Source: Brevibacterium mcbrellneri ATCC 49030 (GTDB lineage Bacteria; Actinomycetota; Actinomycetes; Actinomycetales; Brevibacteriaceae). From it: a stretch of 64,000 bases of DNA. Position numbers and translations under genes: made by a program. The notes below the pieces were generated by a model. It was given only the letters and a program-made list of their open reading frames with translations, had not been told where the DNA came from and did no database searches. This document shows positions 54,610 to 62,542 of this stretch, piece after piece. The DNA is taken from positions 1 to 64,000 of the forward strand of contig NZ_ADNU01000043.1 in the NCBI RefSeq assembly GCF_000178455.1. Direction: 5' to 3'. How positions within the stretch are numbered: the first letter of the stretch is position 1; the number at the start of each line of letters is the position of its first letter.

Positions 54610-54828
54610 ATGGCTATTGAAACTCGATTCCTCCCCCTCACGGATGTAGCAGAAATACTCAGCGTTTCGATCGCACAAGCTCGCGCTTTGGTGCGCTCAG
54701 GCGAACTGCGCGCAATTAAAGTCGGGGGACGCGGACAGTGGCGCGTCGAAAAAGGAGAACTGGAAGACTACATCCAGCGCATGTATCGCCAGGCTCAAGA
54801 AGAAGTCGAATCGCTTTCACAGAACTAG
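54610..54828 (+). CDS. BldC-like MerR/excisionase-family HTH protein
   Basis: 72 residues: FLPLTDVAEILSVSIAQARALVRSGELRAIKVGGRGQWRVEKGELEDYIQRMY is the excisionase-type winged HTH shared with BldC. ATG at 54610 is preferred; 54550 would begin inside the palindrome region. It probably binds DNA cooperatively at repeats such as the CAAATGG elements immediately upstream, giving autoregulation and control of the divergent SAF operon. That link is inference. Confidence 0.87.
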   Translation: MAIETRFLPLTDVAEILSVSIAQARALVRSGELRAIKVGGRGQWRVEKGELEDYIQRMYRQAQEEVESLSQN

Positions 54829-54831
54829 TCA

Positions 54832-55335
54832 CTATTCGGGAAGCGCCCACACTGCGCGAATCCCAGTCAGTGGCACAACATCAAACTCTCCACCAGACCG
54901 CAATTGCACATAGTCGCGGCCCACTGCATCAATACTCCCCTCAGTGAAACCGCCAGCAAATTCCACGCGCACAAAAACCCTCTCACGAGCCCACGCACGT
55001 AACACCGACATCGCACTCATCATCCCCGGCTCACCGTGAACCCGCGACGCCATGCGAACAAGTTCCACATGAGCAAGCATCACCAATACCGGTCGTGTCT
55101 CCTGCACCAGCACGACCCATGTACTGCCGCATCGGTCAACGACGCCGCTAATCCCCCGCTTTTCGACCCACAGCGTGACCTTTTGCCCATGAGCCCCGGA
55201 CAGCCTCTCCGCTAAGCTCCGTTCGGCAAACGCCTCCTCCACCAGATCAGCCTGCTGCCCCATGCGTTCATACGCATCACTGGAGTCTAAGCGCGCCGCC
55301 ATGTCATCGAAAAGCTGATCCCACCGATCTGTCAT
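54832..55335 (-). CDS. Conserved hypothetical protein
   Basis: 167 residues, no membrane segment. Begins MTDRWDQLFDDMAARLDSSD, then a helical region and two beta-rich Sm/SH3-like stretches (VTLWVEKRGISGVVDRCGSTWVVLVQE and RVFVRVEFAGGFTEGSIDAVGRDYVQLRS). The two halves resemble each other (a turn G-x(V/I)D-x-x-G followed by VxL), suggesting a duplicated small barrel. The family is known from actinobacterial neighbourhoods upstream of secA; its function is not known to me. Confidence 0.75.
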   Translation of the reverse strand: MTDRWDQLFDDMAARLDSSDAYERMGQQADLVEEAFAERSLAERLSGAHGQKVTLWVEKRGISGVVDRCGSTWVVLVQETRPVLVMLAHVELVRMASRVHGEPGMMSAMSVLRAWARERVFVRVEFAGGFTEGSIDAVGRDYVQLRSGGEFDVVPLTGIRAVWALPE

Positions 55336-55436
55336 ACCGACATATTGCCATACCCAAAAAATAGTTATTCGAACATCATTGACTTTTAATCGCTTGGCAT
55401 GGGTATATTCAGTTATTGATGTTTCAAGGAGGAAAC

Positions 55437-56165
55437 ATGTTTCATCGGATTATCGGAGTCTCAGTGGCCCATGCGACCCTCTGCTTTATGGCTGTCGTAT
55501 GGAACCACAAAGCGTTAGAAGCAATTCATTCGGGTGATCTGAGCATGACGCTCATCGCCATTTGCGTATGCCTGGGAATCGCTGCGGGTATCCGGCTTCA
55601 GCTGGCAATTTTGGCAGTGTTCACCGCCTGGTGTGTTCGCCGCTTTGCGCCCCACCGTGGCCAGGGCCTGTCCCAACTCGCAGTCTGGTTAGCGCCTACC
55701 CACTTCAAGAAGGGCATCGCTGTTGCTGTTGGGCTCGTCATTGCGAGCGCGTCACACGCCACCGCAGCACCCATGTGGCCAACCAGTAGTCCATCCTCAC
55801 CTGCACTAAAAGCACCTGAGCCAGCAACTCCGTCGCCCATATGGCCTACGAGCACTTTGCCATCACCCCACGTGGAAACGCCTGGACCGGCACTCCCCTC
55901 ACCCACATGGCCCACTACCAACTCTGAACGACCTCGGGAAACCGCGCCACCCGCGCCATCACCGTCACCCACAAGCGAGTCGCCCCCTAAGAAGAAAACA
56001 GCACCCAAGGAGAAGCGAACCTACACCGTTCGAAAGGGCGACTCTCTATGGAAAATCGCGCAAAAGATGAATGTCGACCCCGACGCACTGTTTAACGCGA
56101 ACCGCAAAACAATCGGAAAGAATCCCAACTTGATCTTCCCCGGACAGGAACTGAACGTGCCATGA
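55437..56165 (+). CDS. LysM-domain membrane protein with Pro/Trp repeat linker
   Basis: 242 residues; the ATG at 55437 follows a strong AAGGAGG. Two or three membrane helices (ISVAHATLCFMAVVW, LIAICVCLGIAAGIRLQLAILAVFT, GIAVAVGLVIASASHA) lead to an external Pro/Ser/Thr linker with three degenerate WPT repeats. A C-terminal LysM follows (YTVRKGDSLWKIAQKMNVDP and NPNLIFPGQELNVP) that binds peptidoglycan. The stop overlaps the next start (ATGA). Conserved upstream of the DUF6459 gene and secA in actinobacteria. Confidence 0.88.
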   Translation: MFHRIIGVSVAHATLCFMAVVWNHKALEAIHSGDLSMTLIAICVCLGIAAGIRLQLAILAVFTAWCVRRFAPHRGQGLSQLAVWLAPTHFKKGIAVAVGLVIASASHATAAPMWPTSSPSSPALKAPEPATPSPIWPTSTLPSPHVETPGPALPSPTWPTTNSERPRETAPPAPSPSPTSESPPKKKTAPKEKRTYTVRKGDSLWKIAQKMNVDPDALFNANRKTIGKNPNLIFPGQELNVP

Positions 56166-56593
56166 CCGCACAACTCGACGCGCCCGTGATACGTAAACCA
56201 CACGCGCGCACATCACACACTCGCCCCACCCCACCAGCTCCTCGCTCACCACGCGTGGAAACCAGCGGAGTGGACAACGTCGTGACGGCCCTCGCCGTTG
56301 CGTGCGTTGAAATCCTTCAGGGGCGTCGCTCCGCCTCAACGCTCGTCAGATGGGCAACCCCTGAACTCATTGACCGTTTACGCACGTTCGCACAGGTGCG
56401 AACCAAATTGGCCCGTACACGCCCAGCACCGGCAGCCCGTATCTCACCAGGCGCCATCCGAGTGTGTCATCTGAACCCAAACGTGGTGGAAGCAAGCGTC
56501 AACATCATGAGCCCTGACCGCAGACGCGCTGTAGCGTTACGCCTAGAAAGCACGTCCGGGCGGTGGATTCTGCACGAGCTCGTCATTGTGTGA
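56162..56593 (+). CDS. DUF6459 (Rv3235)-like protein
   Basis: 143 residues. A disordered Pro/Thr N-terminus precedes a compact domain: DNVVTALAVACVEILQGRRSASTLVRWATPELIDRLR, then ISPGAIRVCHLNPNVVEASVNIMS and GRWILHELVIV. This fits the Rv3235-like family beside secA. Function unknown; possibly linked to the upstream LysM protein, with which it is cotranscribed. Confidence 0.85.
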   Translation: MTAQLDAPVIRKPHARTSHTRPTPPAPRSPRVETSGVDNVVTALAVACVEILQGRRSASTLVRWATPELIDRLRTFAQVRTKLARTRPAPAARISPGAIRVCHLNPNVVEASVNIMSPDRRRAVALRLESTSGRWILHELVIV

Positions 56594-56617
56594 AGCTCGC
56601 TCGCGTCGAGCTTCACA
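56589..56617. terminator. Hairpin between convergent DUF6459 gene and secA
   Basis: TGTGAAGCTCG and CGAGCTTCACA form a perfect 11-bp stem with a seven-base loop. It begins inside the DUF6459 stop codon. No T-run is seen. Its position suits a bidirectional terminator. Confidence 0.7.
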
Positions 56618-56631
56618 GCAACGAGTGATGC

Positions 56632-59334
56632 CTAGCGCTTCTTCTTTTTCTTCGCCTGCCTGCGCTGTTGACGGTTCTTCGGAGCTTCATCCTGAGGTTC
56701 GTCTTCTGGGGTAACGTCGGTTCCGCCGTCTTCAGAAGGCGCGGACAAGAGAAGTCTCGTCTTCTTCTGCTTGAGCTCCTCAGCCTCGACTTCAACAAAG
56801 TCATCGGACGGATCTTCTAGATCCTTCCCTGGGTTAACGGTCACCTTAACCTCGAGCGTGTTCGTCAGGCGAACCACATCTTCCTTGATGCCTTCCTGCA
56901 TCTGGTTGAACATATCGAAACCTTCACGCTGGTACTCCACAAGAGGGTCGCGCTGTGCCATAGCGCGCAGGCCAATACCGTTCTTGAGGTAATCCATTTC
57001 GTACAGGTGATCACGCCACCGCTTGTCGATCACGCTGAGGATAACGCGACGCTCCATTTCGCGTGCGCCTTCTTCGCCCAGCTGTTCCTCGCGTTCGCCG
57101 TAAGCCACTTCCATATCAGACAAGAGTTCGGTGAAGACTTTGTCTCGCGTCAAAGAAGCCTTACCGCCAGCGTCTTCCACGAGCTCTTCAGCTGTGATGG
57201 TGGGCTCGTAAAGCTCGCCAACAGCGCTGAACAGTTCGTCCAAGTTCCAGTCTTCTGGGCTGCCCGCAGTAGCACCGTTCACGTATGCCTGCATAACGTC
57301 TTCACGGAAGTTCGCAACCTGTTCGGCGAGATCTTCTCCCTCAAGAACCTTGTTGCGCTCACCGTAGATCACAGTGCGCTGACGGTTGAGAACGTCGTCG
57401 TACTTCAAAACGTTCTTACGCTGTTCAGCGTTACGCTGCTCGATCTGAGTCTGAGCAGACAAAATCGCACGAGTCACCAGTTTCGATTCAAGCGGCTCGT
57501 CTTCTGGCGCTTTTGTCATTGTCAAAATACGCTCAGCCGCATTTGCCCCAAACAGGCGCATCAAGTCATCGGTCAGCGACAAGTAGAACCGCGATTCACC
57601 TGGGTCACCCTGACGGCCGGCACGACCTCGGAGCTGGTTGTCGATACGGCGCGATTCGTGGCGTTCGGTACCCAGAACGTACAAACCACCGAGTTCACGA
57701 ACTTCTTTGGCTTCTTCCTCTACGCGCTCCTCAATCTCAGCCAGGACATCCTGCCACGCTTCTTCATAAGTTTCAGGGTCCTCGTGCTGGTCGTATCCGC
57801 GCTTTTCCATTTCGGCAACAGCCAAGTGCTCAGCGTTACCACCTAACATGATGTCTGTACCACGCCCGGCCATGTTGGTGGCCACGGTGACAGAGCCCTT
57901 CCGACCGGCAAGCGCGACAATCGCGGCTTCCCGTTCGTGGTGCTTGGCGTTGAGAACCTCGTGGCGAACTCCACGCTTGGCGAGCAAGCGGGATAGGTAT
58001 TCGCTCTTTTCCACGCTGGTTGTACCCACCAGGATTGGTTGTCCTTCTTCGTGACGTTCAGCAATGTCATCGACAACCGCGTTGAACTTCACTTCCATGT
58101 TGCGATACACGATGTCTGTGTGGTCGACACGCTGGTTGGGTTTATTGGTTGGGATAGGAACAACACCCAGTTTGTAAGTGGAGTTGAACTCTGCCGCTTC
58201 GGTTTCTGCAGTACCTGTCATTCCCGACAGTTTGTCGTACATGCGGAAGTAGTTCTGCAACGTGATGGTGGCCAGCGTCTGGTTTTCAGCCTGAACTTTC
58301 ACGCCTTCTTTAGCTTCAATTGCCTGGTGCAAACCTTCGTTGTACCGGCGGCCTTTAAGAATACGTCCCGTGTGTTCGTCAACAATGAGCACTTCACCGT
58401 CAAGAACCACGTAGTCCTTGTCGCGCGTGAACAGCTCTTTTGCCCGAATCGAGTTGTTGAGGAAGCTGATGAGCTGAGTATTGGCTTCGTCATACAGGTT
58501 CCCAATACCCAGGTAGTTTTCCACCCGCTCAATACCGGCTTCCATCACACCTACGGTGCGCTTCTTTTCGTCGACTTCGTAATCACGGTCGCGCTTCAAA
58601 CGCTTCACCACGGTTGCGAAATCGCCGTACCAGCGGTCGGCATCACCCTCAGAAGGGCCAGAAATAATCAATGGTGTACGGGCTTCGTCAATCAGAATTG
58701 AGTCAACCTCGTCAACGATCGCAAAAGAGTGGCCACGTTGCACTTTTTCGTCGGCCGTCCATGCCATGTTGTCGCGCAAATAGTCGAAACCAAATTCGTT
58801 ATTGGTGCCGTAGGTAATGTCAGCGGCGTACTGCTTACGGCGAACATCAGGTGTTTGTTGAGCCAAGATGCATCCCGTTTCCATTCCCAAGAAACGGAAA
58901 ACACGGCCCATCAGTTCAGACTGGTAGCTTGCCAGATAGTCGTTCACCGTCACCACGTGAACACTGCCCCCAGTCAAGGCATTGAGATATGCCGGCGCCG
59001 TCGCAACCAGTGTCTTACCTTCACCGGTCTTCATTTCCGCAATGTTGCCTAAGTGCAGCGCGGCACCACCCATCAACTGCACGTCATAGTGTTTAAGCCC
59101 CACCGTTCGGGAGCTGGCTTCACGGACGGCCGCAAACGCCTCGGGAAGAATTGAGTCAAGTGATTCGCCGTCTTTGAACCGTTCTTTAAAACGATCTGTC
59201 TCTTCACGAAGTTCGGTGTCTGACAGCTTTTCGAACTCTTCCGACAGTTCGTTGATCGCCGTGGTGTAGTTACGCAGTTTTTTGAGTGTGCGTCCTTCAC
59301 CCCTCCGGAGCAGCTTCTCCAGGATATTGGCCAC
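56632..59334 (-). CDS. secA: Preprotein translocase ATPase SecA
   Basis: 900 residues. It drives Sec-dependent export. NBD1 Walker A is [17 protein letters not shown], Walker [14 protein letters not shown], and the [23 protein letters not shown] and [10 protein letters not shown] motifs are in place. The helical scaffold and two-helix finger follow. The C-terminus is basic ([14 protein letters not shown]) and lacks the Cys-rich zinc site, as usual for actinobacterial SecA1. It lies downstream of hpf, with a hairpin between. Confidence 0.97.
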   Translation of the reverse strand: MANILEKLLRRGEGRTLKKLRNYTTAINELSEEFEKLSDTELREETDRFKERFKDGESLDSILPEAFAAVREASSRTVGLKHYDVQLMGGAALHLGNIAEMKTGEGKTLVATAPAYLNALTGGSVHVVTVNDYLASYQSELMGRVFRFLGMETGCILAQQTPDVRRKQYAADITYGTNNEFGFDYLRDNMAWTADEKVQRGHSFAIVDEVDSILIDEARTPLIISGPSEGDADRWYGDFATVVKRLKRDRDYEVDEKKRTVGVMEAGIERVENYLGIGNLYDEANTQLISFLNNSIRAKELFTRDKDYVVLDGEVLIVDEHTGRILKGRRYNEGLHQAIEAKEGVKVQAENQTLATITLQNYFRMYDKLSGMTGTAETEAAEFNSTYKLGVVPIPTNKPNQRVDHTDIVYRNMEVKFNAVVDDIAERHEEGQPILVGTTSVEKSEYLSRLLAKRGVRHEVLNAKHHEREAAIVALAGRKGSVTVATNMAGRGTDIMLGGNAEHLAVAEMEKRGYDQHEDPETYEEAWQDVLAEIEERVEEEAKEVRELGGLYVLGTERHESRRIDNQLRGRAGRQGDPGESRFYLSLTDDLMRLFGANAAERILTMTKAPEDEPLESKLVTRAILSAQTQIEQRNAEQRKNVLKYDDVLNRQRTVIYGERNKVLEGEDLAEQVANFREDVMQAYVNGATAGSPEDWNLDELFSAVGELYEPTITAEELVEDAGGKASLTRDKVFTELLSDMEVAYGEREEQLGEEGAREMERRVILSVIDKRWRDHLYEMDYLKNGIGLRAMAQRDPLVEYQREGFDMFNQMQEGIKEDVVRLTNTLEVKVTVNPGKDLEDPSDDFVEVEAEELKQKKTRLLLSAPSEDGGTDVTPEDEPQDEAPKNRQQRRQAKKKKKR

Positions 59335-59418
59335 GATTCTCCTCGACTGTTAGGCGGACGGTTTACCGCATGATAAATCCGCGCCTCAGTTTAGCGCGGT
59401 TAAATGGTGAACACACAA

Positions 59419-59444
59419 TGTGGCCGGCACTTTGGCCGGCCACA
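59419..59444 (-). terminator. Hairpin between hpf and secA
   Basis: TGTGGCCGGC and GCCGGCCACA form a 10-bp stem around a six-base loop. On the minus strand it follows the hpf stop. There is no T-run, so termination may be partial or the hairpin may protect RNA. Confidence 0.6.
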
Positions 59445-59454
59445 TGCGCAAAAA

Positions 59455-60111
59455 TTAATCTTCAGTCAGTTCTGGGTCCAAGGTAATAACACCGTAGCTC
59501 CACCCGCGACGCTTGTACACCACCGACGGCTTTGTGGATGCTTCATCGATGAAGAGGTAGAAGTCGTGCCCCACCATTTCCATGCGGTTGATCGCTTCAT
59601 CTAGCGCGATGGGGGTTGCGGCGAAGGTTTTTTCACGCAGAACCACAGGTGAGTCACCCTCTGATGGAACGCGTCCGCCCGTCTGGTCGATGTTCTGGGG
59701 CGTTTCGCGTTTTTCGTCCTTCTCGTTTTCAGAAGGAATGACCGGGTCGACGACTTCCATGCTGGCCAAGACTTCTGCCGTCGAAGCACTCCGGTGCTTA
59801 CCTTGGCGCGAAATCTTCTGCCGGTCACGTGCGCGTCGCAAACGTTCAAGCAGCTTCGCCCAGGCGAGGTCCAAAGCGGCGTATTTGTCTGACGCTGTGG
59901 CTTCTGCACGCAACACTGGCCCTTTAGCAATTACCGTGATTTCAATGCGTTCGGTGTTTTCCGGCTGACGTACGTTGGGGTCGTGAGTGAGAACAACTTC
60001 AACGCGGAGTGCGCGAGGTGCGAGTTGTTCAACTTTGGAGACTTTGTCCTCTACATGCGACCGGAAGCTTTCAGAAAGGGTGACGTTGCGTCCTTTGACT
60101 ACGATGTCCAC
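59455..60111 (-). CDS. hpf: Long-form ribosome hibernation promoting factor
   Basis: 218 residues from the GTG at 60111 (AAAGGAGAG upstream). N-terminal HPF domain VDIVVKGRNVTLSESFRSHVEDKVSKVEQL with beta strands and a basic helix (LERLRRARDRQKI). After a variable linker comes the C-terminal dimerisation domain (AINRMEMVGHDFYLFIDEASTKPSVVYKRRGWSYGVI). It forms 100S ribosome dimers in stasis. The longer frame to 60249 extends past the good start. Confidence 0.95.
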   Translation of the reverse strand: MDIVVKGRNVTLSESFRSHVEDKVSKVEQLAPRALRVEVVLTHDPNVRQPENTERIEITVIAKGPVLRAEATASDKYAALDLAWAKLLERLRRARDRQKISRQGKHRSASTAEVLASMEVVDPVIPSENEKDEKRETPQNIDQTGGRVPSEGDSPVVLREKTFAATPIALDEAINRMEMVGHDFYLFIDEASTKPSVVYKRRGWSYGVITLDPELTED

Positions 60112-60160
60112 GATGCTCTCCTTTGCACCTCGAAAACTGTTCACCATAAATGGTGATAGT

Positions 60161-60862
60161 TCATTCTTCCCTATTTTCTTCGCAGTTTCTATTTTCTGAG
60201 CCCGTAATCCCGATACTTGCAACAGCAACGATATCAATGTGGGATTCACGCAAAACCCTCGCTGATTCAGCCACCGTCGCCCCAGTTGTCACAATGTCGT
60301 CCACAACGATCACCCGGATATCCCGCGGCCACTTAGAAACAACCTCGGGATGGGAAATTCTGTGGGTTCCCCGCACATTCCGGCGCCTCCCGTGCGCCCC
60401 TGATCCCACCTGATCGCCGCGTCCACGGACCGCCAGAACCGGCGCTACGCGCATGGGGAAACCGTCGCGGATGAAATGTTCAGCGGCGTTGCGGGCAAGT
60501 GTTTCCACGTGGTTTCCTCCGCGCTTTCGGGCCGAGGTGGCCCTAGCTGGCACGGGCACCAACAGCACCGGCGCGGAACTCACAGGAGCCTCGGCAAGAG
60601 CGCTAGCGATTGCGCGTGCAAGCATGAGCCCCAGAACTGGGGCAAGGTCGCGTCGGTCGTGTTCTTTGTAGTTGACGATAACGTTGCGCAACACGCCTTC
60701 GTACGAGCCCGCTCCGTAGGCTTTGACCGTTCCGTACCGTGGCATGGTGGCGACAGGTTCGGTGTCGAGGCTCCTCACACAAGCGGAGCACAGAGACACG
60801 GTTTCACATCCGCACCCGGCGCACACGCGCGGAATCAAAAGGTCGACGAACTCCGACAGCAT
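60161..60862 (-). CDS. comF: ComF-family phosphoribosyltransferase-like protein
   Basis: 233 residues. A zinc-finger-like N-terminus with CAGCGCETVSLCSACV precedes a PRT domain with the PRPP loop VIVVDDIVTTGATVAESARVLR. YKEHDRRDLAPVLG and RKRGGNHVETLAR are family segments. ComF aids DNA uptake in competent bacteria, but in actinobacteria it is retained between lpqB and hpf without clear function. It lies 3 bp after the lpqB stop. Confidence 0.92.
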   Translation of the reverse strand: MLSEFVDLLIPRVCAGCGCETVSLCSACVRSLDTEPVATMPRYGTVKAYGAGSYEGVLRNVIVNYKEHDRRDLAPVLGLMLARAIASALAEAPVSSAPVLLVPVPARATSARKRGGNHVETLARNAAEHFIRDGFPMRVAPVLAVRGRGDQVGSGAHGRRRNVRGTHRISHPEVVSKWPRDIRVIVVDDIVTTGATVAESARVLRESHIDIVAVASIGITGSENRNCEENREE

Positions 60863-60865
60863 GTG

Positions 60866-62542
60866 TCACCCGGGGTAAGCGGGGTCCTTGATGTTGGAGT
60901 CGAGCAGACGTTGCCACGAACCGGAGGTGTAGGTGAAAAGTTCTCCGTTGCGCGTCCCCACGCGAACGGACGACGTGTCCGCGCCAGAAGTGATGGAAAC
61001 ACCTTCGGATACAGTTCCCAGCGCTTCAGCGTTTCCTCCGACTTTCTGAATGTACGGCTGGGCGGGTTCTTCTGCAGTGCGAGCCGCCAGCATTGCCAGG
61101 TCTTGGGAACCAGCCCAGGAAACGTCCTCGATCTTCTTGAATCCGGTCGCTACCTTAAACGTTCCATTGCCGGTCAGTTTGGTGGGTTTGTTTTCACTGT
61201 CGCGGGCAATTCCCACAATGTCGATATGTGATTCGTCGTTACTGTGGGAAAGAACCATGAGCCGTGTTCCATCTGGGGAAACACGTATAGCTCGGATGTC
61301 TTTATTCTTGACGAACCCAATATTGATGCGCGCTAGCTCACCTGAAGCGCGGACTGCCATCAAGTCATTTCCTTCACGTTCTGCCGTCCAGATCCACTCG
61401 AAGCGGTCAAAGCTGGGGGCGAGAAGGTCACGTCCCACAAGAACCTGGGTGGAGGATCCTTGTGTGCGGTCAAAGTGATTGATTTCTTTGCCCGATTTGC
61501 TCAACCACGCAACCGCGTCTGCGTCCATGCTCAAGGCCGGTGCGCGGCCCCCGTCCACGCGAGGTGATTTGTCGATGGTGTTTCGTTCGTTGCCGTTGAG
61601 CAAAACCAGGGAGTCGTCCGAAATTGCAACGGCAACTGGTTCGCTGGGAACTCGAGCGTTGACCGACACTCCGCCAGTGAGGGTGGCGTCCGGGGTTTGG
61701 AGTTGAAGCGAGGTCACGGATCCCAACGAGAGGAGCGTCGTTTCGAGTTGGGTGAAAATCCGTTCGCGCGTTTTGTTGTCTAAGCCGGTTGCACTGAGTC
61801 CCACCTCGGCCTGGCCATCGTGGATAGTGACTGACTGTGGTGTCAAGGAAGTGTTGTCGGGAATGGGAGAGACGACAGCACCGGCCAGGTATTTGGCGGG
61901 GCCATCCAGGGTTGCGCGCACCATGTCCGTTGTGGTGGAAGAAGTGCGAAGGAACCACCGTAGGTCTGGGACTAAGTAGTTGAAGTCGGGGGTGTAGAAG
62001 TGCAGAGGGATCGGGCGGAACATGTTGTCAAAGTTGGTGCGGGACACCAACAGCCCGTCGGGTGCTTCGGAAATACGCCATTCACCGTTGACTTGGCGTA
62101 GGTGGAATTCCATGGTGGCCGAGGTGTCCGCTTCGTTTTCGTGTAAGACTCCCCTTTCGTCGAGTCCGGCGCTCACAGGGATCTCGAATGACACTGTTTG
62201 TGAGTCGGTTGCGATGTTCGTGGTGACTGAGTCCAGGCTGACTTCGCGTTTGACGATTTTGACGCTCGATGTGGGGTTCCATTCTGCGGCCAGTGAGTCG
62301 GTGAGGAAGGAACGTGCGACGCTGAAGTTGTTGTTAAAGCTAGCGCCTGCAGTGATAAAGCCACGAACAATAGCGTCCGGCCCGTCGCCTGGTTTGGGAC
62401 CTTCGGCGTCTACGCGGGTTTGGGCTCCTGATTCGGGGTCAACGGTGATCGTTCCCACTTGGCTGTCGGACGGGATTCGGGCACACGCGCTGGCTCCCAT
62501 AAACAGGAAGATGCAGACGAGAACTGCGAATAGTCGGCGCAT
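60866..62542 (-). CDS. lpqB: Lipoprotein LpqB (MtrAB accessory)
   Basis: 558 residues from the ATG at 62542, which shares one base with the mtrB stop (TGATG). Signal peptide MRRLFAVLVCIFLFMGASAC with a lipobox ending in Cys20. A GerMN-type domain (around SLDSVTTNIATDSQTVSFEIP and LDGPAKYLAGAVVSPIPD) is followed by a beta-propeller-like C-terminal half. LpqB interacts with the sensor MtrB and modulates MtrA phosphorylation and cell-envelope control. Confidence 0.95.
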   Translation of the reverse strand: MRRLFAVLVCIFLFMGASACARIPSDSQVGTITVDPESGAQTRVDAEGPKPGDGPDAIVRGFITAGASFNNNFSVARSFLTDSLAAEWNPTSSVKIVKREVSLDSVTTNIATDSQTVSFEIPVSAGLDERGVLHENEADTSATMEFHLRQVNGEWRISEAPDGLLVSRTNFDNMFRPIPLHFYTPDFNYLVPDLRWFLRTSSTTTDMVRATLDGPAKYLAGAVVSPIPDNTSLTPQSVTIHDGQAEVGLSATGLDNKTRERIFTQLETTLLSLGSVTSLQLQTPDATLTGGVSVNARVPSEPVAVAISDDSLVLLNGNERNTIDKSPRVDGGRAPALSMDADAVAWLSKSGKEINHFDRTQGSSTQVLVGRDLLAPSFDRFEWIWTAEREGNDLMAVRASGELARINIGFVKNKDIRAIRVSPDGTRLMVLSHSNDESHIDIVGIARDSENKPTKLTGNGTFKVATGFKKIEDVSWAGSQDLAMLAARTAEEPAQPYIQKVGGNAEALGTVSEGVSITSGADTSSVRVGTRNGELFTYTSGSWQRLLDSNIKDPAYPG

